64,000 nt of DNA, from positions 695,252 through 759,251 of the forward strand of contig JAIBAY010000002.1 of assembly GCA_019694975.1 (NCBI GenBank). Reading direction: 5' to 3'. A model generated the notes under the pieces. The model did not search any database, was not told the DNA's origin, and saw only the letters and a program-made list of their open reading frames with translations. Shown piece after piece: positions 53,724 to 63,030 of this stretch (position 1 is the stretch's first letter; each line of letters begins with the position of its first letter). The DNA comes from Chitinophagales bacterium (GTDB lineage: Bacteria > Bacteroidota > Bacteroidia > Chitinophagales > UBA10324). Both the position numbers and the translations under genes were made by a program.

Positions 53724-55571
53724 ATGCGCGACTACTTGTTGCTGATTTTCAAGTTGTTTATTTTCTGGTGGATCATTTTCCTGACCAACAGGATCGTGTT
53801 CATCGCCTTCTTTGCTGGTAAGTTTGCAGGCATACCAACGATTGAATTACTGGCAGCATTCTATCACGGTTTTCCGCTCGATCTCTCGGCGATTTGTTAC
53901 CTGTTAGTGCTTCCATTGCTGCTGCTGATTGTTCAGCAATTCACAGCGATTGACTTTTATCGCTACTTTTTTACGGGCTACCTGTCAGTCGCTTTGATAC
54001 TAACCTCTTTTGTTTGTGTTTTTGACCTTGCCATCTATGCTGACTGGGGAACCAAGTTAAGCTACCGTGCCATTCATTATCTCAGGTATGCCAGGGACGG
54101 TGCGGCATTTGTAAAACTGAATGATACGGTAATATTATTCGTGCTGATGATCCTTCAGTTGGCAGCAGGTTTCCTGCTTTACAGGAAGATGTTCAGCGGA
54201 CAGCAATTCCGGTTTCAGCGCCAGAGGTCACCCTTGATTCTCCTGTTGATACAGGCCATCCTTACCGGATTACTTTTTTTGGGAATACGTGGCGGATGGC
54301 AACAGATACCCATCAATGAAAGCAGCGCCTATTTTTCGAAGCACCAGATTGTAAATGACGCAGCAGTGAATACGGCCTGGAATGGTGCGAAGAAAACTTT
54401 ACAGGATGAAGTATCGCTCTATAAGAACCCGTACAAGTTTTTCACTGCGGAAACTGCATCGCAGCAAGTGAAGTCGTTGTATACGGTGAATAGAGATTCA
54501 ACGGTTCAGTTTTTAACGACTACCCGGCCTAACATTGTGTTATTTATTCTGGAAAGTTTTACCGCTGATGTGGTGGCAGCGCTGGGAGGCGAACCATCAG
54601 TAACGCCTCGTCTCGATACATTGATTCAGCATGGATTATTATTCAGTAATATTTATTCGCAGGGGTTCAGGACTGATCAGGGTCTTTCCGGTATCTTAAG
54701 CGGATTCCCGGCGCAGCCAAATTTCTCCATCATCATGCAGCCGGAGAAGGTCCAACACCTCAGCTTTCTGCCTGAGCACCTGAAGGCAGCAGGATATCAA
54801 ATTTCCTTCTATTATGGAGGGGAATCAGCTTTTGCAAATATGAAGGCTTACCTCCTTGCTGCAGGCATTGATAACATCATTGATAAAAATTCATTCGCTG
54901 CCGGAGAGATGAATGCCAAATGGGGAGCGCATGATGGTTTTGTATTCCGGAAGCAGGCGAAGGAGGCCGGCAAAGCGCAGGCACCATTCTTCTCTGTCAT
55001 TCTTTCACTGAGCAGTCATGAACCATTCGAAGTGCCGATGGAAACCCGCTTTCCCGGAACTGATATGGCTTCCAAATTCCGGAATTCATGCGCTTACACT
55101 GATTTGTCAATCGGTGAATATTTTCAACTGGCGAAAAAAGAACCCTGGTATCCAAACACCTTGTTCATCTTTGTAGCAGACCATGGACATTTACTGCCAC
55201 GCAACAGGAGTCCGCGCGAACCGGCCCGGTTCCATATTCCGCTCATTTTTTATGGCGAGGTGATTAATCCATTGTTCAGGGGGAAAATAATTCCCGGACC
55301 CGGTATGCAATGCGACCTGCCTGCATCACTGCTGGCACAGCTTCAATTGCCTCATGCCGAATTTACGTGGAGCAACAACCTGATGAATCCTTACCGCAAC
55401 CATTTTGCTTACTATACCTCCGATGATGCCTTTGGCTGGATATCCGGTAACGGGAATATGGAATATGATTTCAAAAGCAACAGCATAAAAAATAATCGTT
55501 TAGCCGACAGCGAAATAATGTCGGCAAAGGCTTTCCTGCAGGAATTGTTTGAAGAGTATATCAGCTATTGA
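53724..55571 (+). CDS. LTA-synthase-like membrane phosphotransferase
   Basis: This is 615 residues from ATG at 53724. Five helices (about 5-180) are followed by a sulfatase-fold domain. Nucleophile T317 in GFRTDQGLSG, ESFTADVVA (metal ligand Glu), SLSSHEPF and FVADHGH are the LtaS/MdoB-type set. In Gram-positives LtaS polymerises glycerol phosphate; in Gram-negatives such enzymes add phosphoglycerol or phosphoethanolamine to glycans or lipids. The surface-glycan setting fits decoration of an envelope polymer. Confidence 0.87.
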   Translation: MRDYLLLIFKLFIFWWIIFLTNRIVFIAFFAGKFAGIPTIELLAAFYHGFPLDLSAICYLLVLPLLLLIVQQFTAIDFYRYFFTGYLSVALILTSFVCVFDLAIYADWGTKLSYRAIHYLRYARDGAAFVKLNDTVILFVLMILQLAAGFLLYRKMFSGQQFRFQRQRSPLILLLIQAILTGLLFLGIRGGWQQIPINESSAYFSKHQIVNDAAVNTAWNGAKKTLQDEVSLYKNPYKFFTAETASQQVKSLYTVNRDSTVQFLTTTRPNIVLFILESFTADVVAALGGEPSVTPRLDTLIQHGLLFSNIYSQGFRTDQGLSGILSGFPAQPNFSIIMQPEKVQHLSFLPEHLKAAGYQISFYYGGESAFANMKAYLLAAGIDNIIDKNSFAAGEMNAKWGAHDGFVFRKQAKEAGKAQAPFFSVILSLSSHEPFEVPMETRFPGTDMASKFRNSCAYTDLSIGEYFQLAKKEPWYPNTLFIFVADHGHLLPRNRSPREPARFHIPLIFYGEVINPLFRGKIIPGPGMQCDLPASLLAQLQLPHAEFTWSNNLMNPYRNHFAYYTSDDAFGWISGNGNMEYDFKSNSIKNNRLADSEIMSAKAFLQELFEEYISY

Positions 55572-55692
55572 CCTGCGACTTACGTTTTCCAGTTACCCGT
55601 CAACAATGAGAGTTCCTTGCATTTAGTATTGAAAAAAATTATCTTTAGTCCAACTTACTCCTTGTTTCGCCTCAAACCTCAATTGAATAGCC

Positions 55693-56304
55693 ATGAACAA
55701 AGCTGCCTTTGAAGACTATCTGACAAACCGGTACGAAGAACAGATGAAATATTATGCGAAGTCATCGCGTGAAAACCGGGACAAGTACAGGAAATTTCAA
55801 TGGGCGCTGATCATCTTATCGGCCATTGCGCCGGTATTGATTGCCCTCGATGGCGTTCGAATCGCAGGTGATGCAGAACATCCCGTGATGCTGAACATTA
55901 AACTGATTACCGTTATCATCACATCCGTAGTGGCTATCCTCACTACCGGCCTCAAGACATTTAACTATTTCGAAAACTATGTACGATACCGCAATACACG
56001 GGAAGAGATGAAACGGGAAATTCATTTTTACAATTTCAGGGTAGGGCCATATAGTGAACACGGCATCAACAAGGAATCTCTGTTTGTATCACGGGTTGAA
56101 TCTATCTTAGACAAGGAACACACACAGTGGCCGGAGTCGAAGAAACTGCAGGAACAGGATAAAGACAAAGACAAAGAAAAACAGCATGAAGATCCTGTGG
56201 TGCCGGCAACACCTTCAGATGAATCTGTGCCGGCGGATAATACTGATGAACTGCCACCAGCACCTGAAGCATCAGCAGAAGATCAAGGTGATAAAAAACC
56301 ATGA
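55693..56304 (+). CDS. DUF4231 (SLATT-like) two-helix membrane protein
   Basis: This is 203 residues. Two adjacent TMs (about 36-54 and 76-97) sit between a helical N-terminus and YFENYVRYRNTREEMKREI. This is the DUF4231 pattern, which belongs to the SLATT group of 2-TM proteins often paired with nucleotide-sensing immune systems. Here it stands alone. The C-terminal about 55 residues are highly charged (QDKDKDKEKQ) and Pro-rich, predicted disordered. A TATCTTTA at about 55641 is a near -7 match. Confidence 0.75.
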   Translation: MNKAAFEDYLTNRYEEQMKYYAKSSRENRDKYRKFQWALIILSAIAPVLIALDGVRIAGDAEHPVMLNIKLITVIITSVVAILTTGLKTFNYFENYVRYRNTREEMKREIHFYNFRVGPYSEHGINKESLFVSRVESILDKEHTQWPESKKLQEQDKDKDKEKQHEDPVVPATPSDESVPADNTDELPPAPEASAEDQGDKKP

Positions 56305-56433
56305 TGACAAAGTCATCACGTGGTCTATATAGAAATCATACCATTGTGTGGATTGTTCTGCGTTTGAAGTTAATTTAACCTGGCATCACCTTTTTGAAGG
56401 CACTGCTATCAATGATCGTTACAGATGATGCAT

Positions 56434-56460
56434 AAAAAAAGGGAGAACCTCGCTCTCCCT
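56434..56460 (-). terminator. Intrinsic terminator of the dcw cluster
   Basis: Read on the minus strand: GGGAGA (from 56459-56454) - loop - TCTCCC (from 56446-56441), then seven T (from 56440-56434). It lies about 30 bp after the ftsZ stop. The loop is 7 nt. This is a textbook rho-independent terminator. Confidence 0.85.
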
Positions 56461-56488
56461 CTCACAAATTATTGCAGGTTCATCCTGA

Positions 56489-58075
56489 TTAATCCACCCT
56501 GTCCTTTCCATGCAGAAAGGAATTATTCTTTTTCAGCTCCGGCAGTTTAGCTGGGTCATCGGAGTTTTCTACAAAATAGGGAGAAAGGTTTGATTCTGAT
56601 GAATGATCCACATCTTTCAGATTGATGCCGCGCCGCAGGTAAGCCGGTTCCTTTTCCATTTCATTGATCGCTGCAGGATTGTTGAGTTTAAAGCTGAGAT
56701 TCTTAAGCTTGTTCACCCTGTCGCGGGCTACATTTTTGGAAAGATCAGGCGACTGATTCTCGGGAGTGGGTTGTTGCTTCTCTTCCAGTATCTCACGGAC
56801 ATCCTTTTCACGCAGCGTAAAATCATCAGACCGCGGCGTTGCCTCCTGCTTGTGCGTATCTTCCTGCAGTTCAATTTTTAAGGTTGGTGTGCTGAATGAT
56901 TTTTCTGTGAGATCAAATTCAAACGGGATCTCAGGTGTCAGCATATCATTTCCGCTTTCACGCTCAGGCTTTGCCTGCACCTTGATTTTGCGCACTTCCT
57001 TTTCTTCCTTTTCAATCACTGTCACTTTAGCAACATCTGTGGTTACTTTCACTTCAGTTTCCAGCGTATGCTTCACCACATTTTTCTTCGAGAGATCTTT
57101 GCGTTGCGTGGAGGTGGCTTCAAATCCGGTGGCAATCACTGTTACGCTGATCTTCTCGCCCATCGATTCATTGTAACAATTACCCCAGATAATATTTGTT
57201 TCGAAGCCGGCTTCCCGCTGAATATATTCCGTTATCTCACTCACTTCATCCAATGTTACTTCCACGGAACCGGAAGTGATATTGACCAGTATATTTTTCG
57301 CGCCGCGGATATCGTTGTCATTCAGCAACGGTGAATTCAAAGCGGCTTCAACGGCGTTCACTGCACGATTCTCTCCTTCAAACGAAGCCATACCCATTAT
57401 TGCCACACCACTGTTGCGCATCACGGTATTCACATCTTCGAAATCCACGTTTACATAACCCGGAACAGTGATGATTTCAGCTATACTCTTTGCTGCATTG
57501 GACAGGATATTATCGGCCTGTGAGAATGCAGCACTCAATGTCAGGTTACCATGAATCTCCCGCAGCTTATCGTTTGAAATAACCAGCAGTGTGTCAACAT
57601 GATTTTTCATTTCAGAAATTCCATCGGAGGCCTGTTGAAAGCGGCGGGGACCTTCTGCAGAGAAAGGACTGGTGATCAAACCAACTGTGAGTATCCCCAT
57701 CTCCTTTGCAATCTTGGCAATTACGGGAGCCGCACCGGTGCCGGTGCCTTTACCCATTCCTGCTGTGATGAACAGCATCTTTGTATTTTTTTCAAGGAAT
57801 GCTTTCAGCGCATCCACCGATTCGAGTGCGGAACGTTTACCCACTTCTGGATTCATGCCCGCACCGCGGCCTTCTGTGAGGTTTACACCTAATTGCACTT
57901 TGTTTGGCACAGGGCTCATCTCGAGCGCTTGCCTGTCGGTATTGGCAACCACAAAGTTTACTCCTACTATCCCCTGCCGGAACATATGGTTCACGGCATT
58001 GCCGCCACCACCTCCTACACCAATAACTTTGATAATGGAAGCCTGTTCCTGTGGTAAATCGAATTGAATTGACAT
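56489..58075 (-). CDS. ftsZ: Cell division protein FtsZ
   Basis: This is a 528-residue tubulin-like GTPase forming the division ring. GVGGGGGNAVNHM opens the GTP site. The tubulin signature reads GMGKGTGTG (106-114), with Lys at 109 where most FtsZ have Gly. The T7 loop is NVDFEDV. After about residue 330 there is a long acidic/basic linker to about 465, then YLRRGINLKDVDHSS and the C-terminal peptide KKNNSFLHGKDRVD that probably binds FtsA. Last gene of the dcw cluster. Confidence 0.96.
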   Translation of the reverse strand: MSIQFDLPQEQASIIKVIGVGGGGGNAVNHMFRQGIVGVNFVVANTDRQALEMSPVPNKVQLGVNLTEGRGAGMNPEVGKRSALESVDALKAFLEKNTKMLFITAGMGKGTGTGAAPVIAKIAKEMGILTVGLITSPFSAEGPRRFQQASDGISEMKNHVDTLLVISNDKLREIHGNLTLSAAFSQADNILSNAAKSIAEIITVPGYVNVDFEDVNTVMRNSGVAIMGMASFEGENRAVNAVEAALNSPLLNDNDIRGAKNILVNITSGSVEVTLDEVSEITEYIQREAGFETNIIWGNCYNESMGEKISVTVIATGFEATSTQRKDLSKKNVVKHTLETEVKVTTDVAKVTVIEKEEKEVRKIKVQAKPERESGNDMLTPEIPFEFDLTEKSFSTPTLKIELQEDTHKQEATPRSDDFTLREKDVREILEEKQQPTPENQSPDLSKNVARDRVNKLKNLSFKLNNPAAINEMEKEPAYLRRGINLKDVDHSSESNLSPYFVENSDDPAKLPELKKNNSFLHGKDRVD

Positions 58076-58169
58076 TGATGGGTTGTTGGTTTTTAAAAAA
58101 TATTTTTAATTGAAATTTCCTTTGATCATGATGATGTGTTGCCAGTGAAGGGCACACCATGCTTTTGCA

Positions 58170-59474
58170 TCATTTAAAATTTTCATCCACTCCTTCGCTG
58201 AAAAAATTCTTGGCTGATTCGAAAAAAGAACCGAAAAACTTTTTGGGTTCCTTCTTTTCCTCCATCACTGTTTCCGGCGCCTGAACAGCAGTTTGCGGAA
58301 TCTCCTTCGCACGTTTATAGCTGTAATCTTCGAAGCCTTTCAGTATGAGTCCTACGCCCGTAGAATACATCGGGTGTTTCACATTTTCCAGTTTCACCGG
58401 GGCAAGATGTTCAATCGGTAATCCAATGCGTGCATCCAGGCCGGTGATATATTCCACGAGCTGAACCAGGTTCTTTAACTGCGCACCGCCACCGGTTACC
58501 ACCACACCGGCAATGAGTTTATTCTTGTAGCCGGAAATATTTATTTCTGAATCAACATGCTCAAGAATTTCTTCCATGCGTGCATTGATGATGTTGGCAA
58601 GATTGCGAACGGAGATTTCTTTTGCATCTCTTCCACGCAAGCCGGGAATAGATACAATCTGGTTGTCCATGGAAGCATCGGCAATAGCACTGCCAAAACG
58701 CAGTTTCAGTATTTCAGCCTGGTTGCGCATCACCATACATCCTTCTTTGATATCATCGGTGATCACATTTCCGCCAAAAGGAATAACATAAGTATGCCGG
58801 ATAATGCCATCCTGGAAAATTGCAATGTCAGTAGTGCCGCCGCCTATATCTACCAATGCAACGCCGGCTTCCTTCTCTTCTTCGCTCAGCACCGCTGCAG
58901 AAGATGCCAGCGGTTCCAGTATCATATCCACCATGTTCAGTCCTGCTTTCTCCACGCATTTCTTGATGTTTTGCGCAGCGCTGATCTGACCGGTTATGAT
59001 ATGGAAATTCGCTTCCAGTCGGATGCCTGCCATGCCTACCGGATCCTTGATGCCGGCTTCATTATCTACAATATATTCCTGGGGAAGAACATGAATGATA
59101 CGGTCGCCCGGATTGACGACAAGCCGTTTCATATCATCCGCAAGTTTGCGGATATCATCATTGCAGATTTCCGTATCCATGTTATCCCGCACGAGAATGC
59201 CGCGATGCTGCAGGCTTTTGATATGCTGGCCGGCAATGCCCACATACACATTTTTGATTTCAACACCGGAGTGGTCTTCCGCTTCACGGACCGCCTTAGT
59301 GATGGCATCCACGGTTTTATCGATGTTGGCCACCACGCCGCGTGATACACCAAGCGATTCTGATTTTCCCATGCCCACCACTTCAATCTTTCCATGTTCA
59401 TTCCTCCGCGCTACAATAGCGCAGATCTTGGTGGTACCGATATCGAGTCCTACAATAAATTCTGTGTTCATCAT
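58170..59474 (-). CDS. ftsA: Cell division protein FtsA
   Basis: This is a 434-residue actin-like protein that tethers FtsZ to the membrane. FIVGLDIGTTKICAIVA (phosphate 1), VALVDIGGGTTDIAIF (phosphate 2) and GVVVTGGGAQLKN (adenosine) are present, with the 1C domain between. The C-terminus (KFFGSFFESAKNFFSEGV) is a likely amphipathic membrane-targeting helix. Start at 59474 or one codon later (ATGATG). Between ftsQ and ftsZ. Confidence 0.96.
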   Translation of the reverse strand: MMNTEFIVGLDIGTTKICAIVARRNEHGKIEVVGMGKSESLGVSRGVVANIDKTVDAITKAVREAEDHSGVEIKNVYVGIAGQHIKSLQHRGILVRDNMDTEICNDDIRKLADDMKRLVVNPGDRIIHVLPQEYIVDNEAGIKDPVGMAGIRLEANFHIITGQISAAQNIKKCVEKAGLNMVDMILEPLASSAAVLSEEEKEAGVALVDIGGGTTDIAIFQDGIIRHTYVIPFGGNVITDDIKEGCMVMRNQAEILKLRFGSAIADASMDNQIVSIPGLRGRDAKEISVRNLANIINARMEEILEHVDSEINISGYKNKLIAGVVVTGGGAQLKNLVQLVEYITGLDARIGLPIEHLAPVKLENVKHPMYSTGVGLILKGFEDYSYKRAKEIPQTAVQAPETVMEEKKEPKKFFGSFFESAKNFFSEGVDENFK

Positions 59475-59500
59475 TTTGCTGTTGTTTAAAATTTTAAGAT

Positions 59501-60358
59501 TTATTGTTTGCCTGCTGCAGCATTGGTTACCGAATCAACTACCGTAACTGCCGGTGCCTGCTTGATCTCGGGTGCTAACCTCTTCTTACAATACACTTCA
59601 TTACGGTATTTAAGATTCACCTGGCTGTAATCATTCCAGCCTACATGATTCAAACCATCGCGGTAAAATATTTTCAGCTTTGAAAACTTTTCCTGCAGTT
59701 CGTCAACATCACCCAGCAAAATGCTGTGATTGCCCAATGAAGGAATCAGTTCAAACTCATGCTGATCATTGACAACGACCTGCTCAATAAGCGATGTGAG
59801 GAAGGTATCGCGATTAATAAAGACTGCAAGGGTATACAGTTTTTGTAGCGTCACTGAATCATTATTATTTGAGTTTTCTGCTCCGGCCATGATGTTGCCG
59901 GTAGCTACCGGAACACGAGCTGTAAATTTACTGGAGAGAGGCATCTTACTTGCGTGTTCATCAAGGTAATAACCCACACCTCGATTGTTAATAACCCGCA
60001 ATATTGGTGTACGTTGACGGATGTTTACCTGTATGATTCCATTCGCATCCACAAACATCTCTGCATTTTCGACGTATGGATTATTTTCAATTACACGCTC
60101 AAGCTTGCCAAAATTTACATCGCTCACCGGCTGCTTTCTTTCGATATTTACCTGATCATCCTTCAGCATGTGCATGACTTCATCCTTTGAAAGAAACAAG
60201 ACACCATTTGCTTCATCAATGCTGACCTGTATGGATTGAAAAGATTTGTGCTGTTGTTTATCAATGGCAGCACCGAGCAATGTCACCACACCGCTTGCAC
60301 ATAACAACCAGAAGGTGAATACGAGGATGGGTTTTATTTTTAACCAGAATTTTTTCAT
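59501..60358 (-). CDS. ftsQ: Cell division protein FtsQ
   Basis: This is 285 residues. A short cytoplasmic N-terminus, one TM (about 9-30), a POTRA domain (about 38-105, FKSIQVSIDEANGVLFLSKDEV) and a beta domain follow. It is part of the FtsQLB divisome complex in the periplasm. Sequence conservation in this family is low; the call rests on layout and position between murC and ftsA. Confidence 0.85.
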   Translation of the reverse strand: MKKFWLKIKPILVFTFWLLCASGVVTLLGAAIDKQQHKSFQSIQVSIDEANGVLFLSKDEVMHMLKDDQVNIERKQPVSDVNFGKLERVIENNPYVENAEMFVDANGIIQVNIRQRTPILRVINNRGVGYYLDEHASKMPLSSKFTARVPVATGNIMAGAENSNNNDSVTLQKLYTLAVFINRDTFLTSLIEQVVVNDQHEFELIPSLGNHSILLGDVDELQEKFSKLKIFYRDGLNHVGWNDYSQVNLKYRNEVYCKKRLAPEIKQAPAVTVVDSVTNAAAGKQ

Positions 60359-60392
60359 GGATGATGCATATCTTTTTTTCTGTTGCAGGCAG

Positions 60393-61766
60393 CTAATTCG
60401 ACCCGTAACGATCGCTTAGCATTTTTGCAATGGGTTCCGTGAATTGATCAATATCTCCCGCTCCTACCGTTACCAGAACTTCAATGTCTGTTTGGGAAAG
60501 GTGGTTAAGGAGATCTTCCTTTTGCGCCACGCATTTAGCAGCGGTAGTAATCTTATCGAGCAGCATGGCGGAATGCACGCCTTCGACCGGCAACTCTCTC
60601 GCCGGATACACCGGAAGGAGTATCACGTTATCAGCCAATGAAAGGCTCTCTCCAAATCCATCGGCAAAATCACGGGTGCGGGAAAAAAGATGCGGCTGAA
60701 AAATGCAGGTGATTTTTCTTCGGGGAAAAATTTCACGTACGGATTTCAGGAAAGCCATGATCTCTGCCGGATGATGTGCATAGTCGTCGATGTAAACCAC
60801 TTTACTGTTTCTGAAAAGAAACTGAAAGCGACGATACACGCCTTTGAATGAATGCAGCGCCAGCCGGATCTGATCGCTTTCAATATCCAGCAAGGAAGCG
60901 ACCGTAGCTGAAGCTATTGCATTTTCAGCATTATGACGACCGGCAATCGAGAGATGAACATCATTTATTTTTTTCGCTCCATGGATAAAGTCAAATGCAT
61001 AGGTACCATTGTCCAGCCTGAGGTTGGCAGCATATGCATCCTCTGCATCGTGATCAAGTCCGTAATGCAGTATCCTTACATTATCGGCTGAACGGTCGGG
61101 GAAGGTAAGATGCTGCTTTGTGATCAGCACGCCGCCGCGTTTAATCATGCCGGTAAATTCGCCATATGATGCGATCACCTCTTCTTTTGTTCCATAGATA
61201 TCAAGATGATCCGGATCGCACGATGTGACCACCGCGATATCAGGATGCAGCTTAAGAAATGAGCGATCGAATTCATCAGCTTCCACCACTACGGTTTTAT
61301 TTTTACCTGCCAGGAAATTAGCATGATAGTTGGCGGCTATACCGCCGAGAAAGGCGGTACAATCGTACCCTGATGATTTGAGCACATGGGCAATCATGGA
61401 AGAAGTGGTAGTCTTTCCATGAGTTCCGGCCACCGCTATGGTAAACATATTCCGGGTCAGCTCTTCCAGCAGGTCGGCCCGCTTGACAACAGGAAAACCA
61501 TGTTCGCGGTAGTACATCAATTCCTTATGATCAGAAGGAATGGCCGGCGTATAAACCACGAGGTCAGCATCGGATGGTATAGCCGACAGGTCTTCTTCAA
61601 AGTGAATCTTCATTCCTTCGCGTATCATTTCACCGGTTAAGATGGTCGGTGTCTTGTCATATCCTGATACATTGTAACCATTCGCATTAAAATATCTCGC
61701 AAGCCCACTCATGCCAATGCCACCGATGCCTATGAAATAAATAGTATGGATGGATGTGAGATTCAT
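60393..61766 (-). CDS. murC: UDP-N-acetylmuramate-L-alanine ligase
   Basis: This is 457 residues from ATG at 61766. IGIGGIGMSGLA (nucleotide), AGTHGKTTTSSMIAHV (P-loop), SCDPDHLDIYG and VYIDDYAHHPAEI are Mur-ligase motifs. It adds L-alanine to UDP-MurNAc with ATP. A TTG-started version is 4 residues longer. Between murG and ftsQ. Confidence 0.96.
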   Translation of the reverse strand: MNLTSIHTIYFIGIGGIGMSGLARYFNANGYNVSGYDKTPTILTGEMIREGMKIHFEEDLSAIPSDADLVVYTPAIPSDHKELMYYREHGFPVVKRADLLEELTRNMFTIAVAGTHGKTTTSSMIAHVLKSSGYDCTAFLGGIAANYHANFLAGKNKTVVVEADEFDRSFLKLHPDIAVVTSCDPDHLDIYGTKEEVIASYGEFTGMIKRGGVLITKQHLTFPDRSADNVRILHYGLDHDAEDAYAANLRLDNGTYAFDFIHGAKKINDVHLSIAGRHNAENAIASATVASLLDIESDQIRLALHSFKGVYRRFQFLFRNSKVVYIDDYAHHPAEIMAFLKSVREIFPRRKITCIFQPHLFSRTRDFADGFGESLSLADNVILLPVYPARELPVEGVHSAMLLDKITTAAKCVAQKEDLLNHLSQTDIEVLVTVGAGDIDQFTEPIAKMLSDRYGSN

Positions 61767-61926
61767 GTACCTGATCAATCAATTTTTAAACTAAATGCAA
61801 TCTTAACCGTGGTGCCTGAAGTATCAATGTCAACCAGGCTCATTATGCGATATTATTTTCTTATTCCTAATTCAGTTTCTCTGCTTTACACCTGGCTGGT
61901 GAATGGTGAATAATGTTTATTAACAG

Positions 61927-63030
61927 TTAATTTTTCAATCCAATCACCAGTTTCGCTATTTCATCATCCGCATTGGGCTTAGCCAGCCTGCCAATATTTG
62001 TGGAAAGCTTCTGCTGTAATGCTTCATTAATAATCAGATCCAGCACAGTATTTATCAGTTTCTCTTCTGCTTCGCTATCCTTTACCATTAGTGCAGCTTT
62101 CTTCGAAACGAGCGACATGGCATTTTTTGCCTGGTGATCTTCCGCAACATTCGGTGATGGGACCAGCACGCATGGTTTTTTACAAATACACAACTCGGCG
62201 ATTGACAGCGCGCCGGCTCTTGAAATCACCACATCAGCTGCAGCGTAAGCAAGGTCCATCCTGTCAATAAACTCCTTCACCTTAATTGCTTCTGTCCTGT
62301 TCGCTGCGGCTGCCCGATTACTTTCAAAATACCTTCTGCCGGTCTGCCACAATATTTGTACGCCGGCTTTTTCAAAATCATCCAGGGCGGAGCGAATACT
62401 GCTGTTGATTGTTCCGGCACCCAGGCTTCCGCCAATCACGAGAATTGTTTTGCGAACAGGCTGCAATCCGAAATACCGGAGTGCCTCCGTCTTCTTGCCA
62501 TCGAGGTTGATAATATCTTTACGAACCGGATTACCGGTGAGGATAATTTTTTCTTTCGGAAAAAAATGATCCATGCCATCATATGCTACGCAGATTCTTT
62601 TCGCCCGCTTACCGAGTATTTTATTGGTGATTCCTGCAAAAGAATTTTGTTCCTGTATTAAGGTCGGAATGCCAACGAGTGATGCGGCAAACAGCACCGG
62701 GCCGCTGGCATAGCCACCTACACCTACCACCACATCAGGGCTGTATGATTTAATAATTCCGTATGCTTTCATCAGACTGTTTAACACTTTAAACGGCAAT
62801 AGCAGATTTTTTGGCGACAGGCTGCGTTGCAAACCGGCAATCGGCAAGCCCGTTATCTGATAACCCGCTTCAGGCACTTTTTCCATCTCCATCTTTCCCG
62901 CAGCACCGATAAAAAGTAATTCAGCGGATGCATCAATCTTTCGGATAGCATTGGCAATTGCTATTGCCGGAAAGATGTGGCCACCGGTCCCTCCACCGCT
63001 GATGATTACCTTAAGTGGTTGCTTCATCAT
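61927..63030 (-). CDS. murG: UDP-GlcNAc:lipid I N-acetylglucosaminyltransferase
   Basis: This is 367 residues from the ATG at 63030 (a TTG at 63051 is less likely). SGGGTGGHIFPAIAIA binds the lipid-linked substrate, IGGSLGAGTIN and the C-terminal ISRAGALSIAEL and PSPNVAEDHQAKNA hold UDP-GlcNAc. It makes lipid II at the inner membrane face. It overlaps the ftsW end by 20 bp, so the two are coupled. Confidence 0.96.
   Translation of the reverse strand: MMKQPLKVIISGGGTGGHIFPAIAIANAIRKIDASAELLFIGAAGKMEMEKVPEAGYQITGLPIAGLQRSLSPKNLLLPFKVLNSLMKAYGIIKSYSPDVVVGVGGYASGPVLFAASLVGIPTLIQEQNSFAGITNKILGKRAKRICVAYDGMDHFFPKEKIILTGNPVRKDIINLDGKKTEALRYFGLQPVRKTILVIGGSLGAGTINSSIRSALDDFEKAGVQILWQTGRRYFESNRAAAANRTEAIKVKEFIDRMDLAYAAADVVISRAGALSIAELCICKKPCVLVPSPNVAEDHQAKNAMSLVSKKAALMVKDSEAEEKLINTVLDLIINEALQQKLSTNIGRLAKPNADDEIAKLVIGLKN

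Noticed and set aside
58557-59345. 262-codon plus-strand ORF
   Set aside because: Antisense shadow of ftsA, whose motifs are unambiguous.
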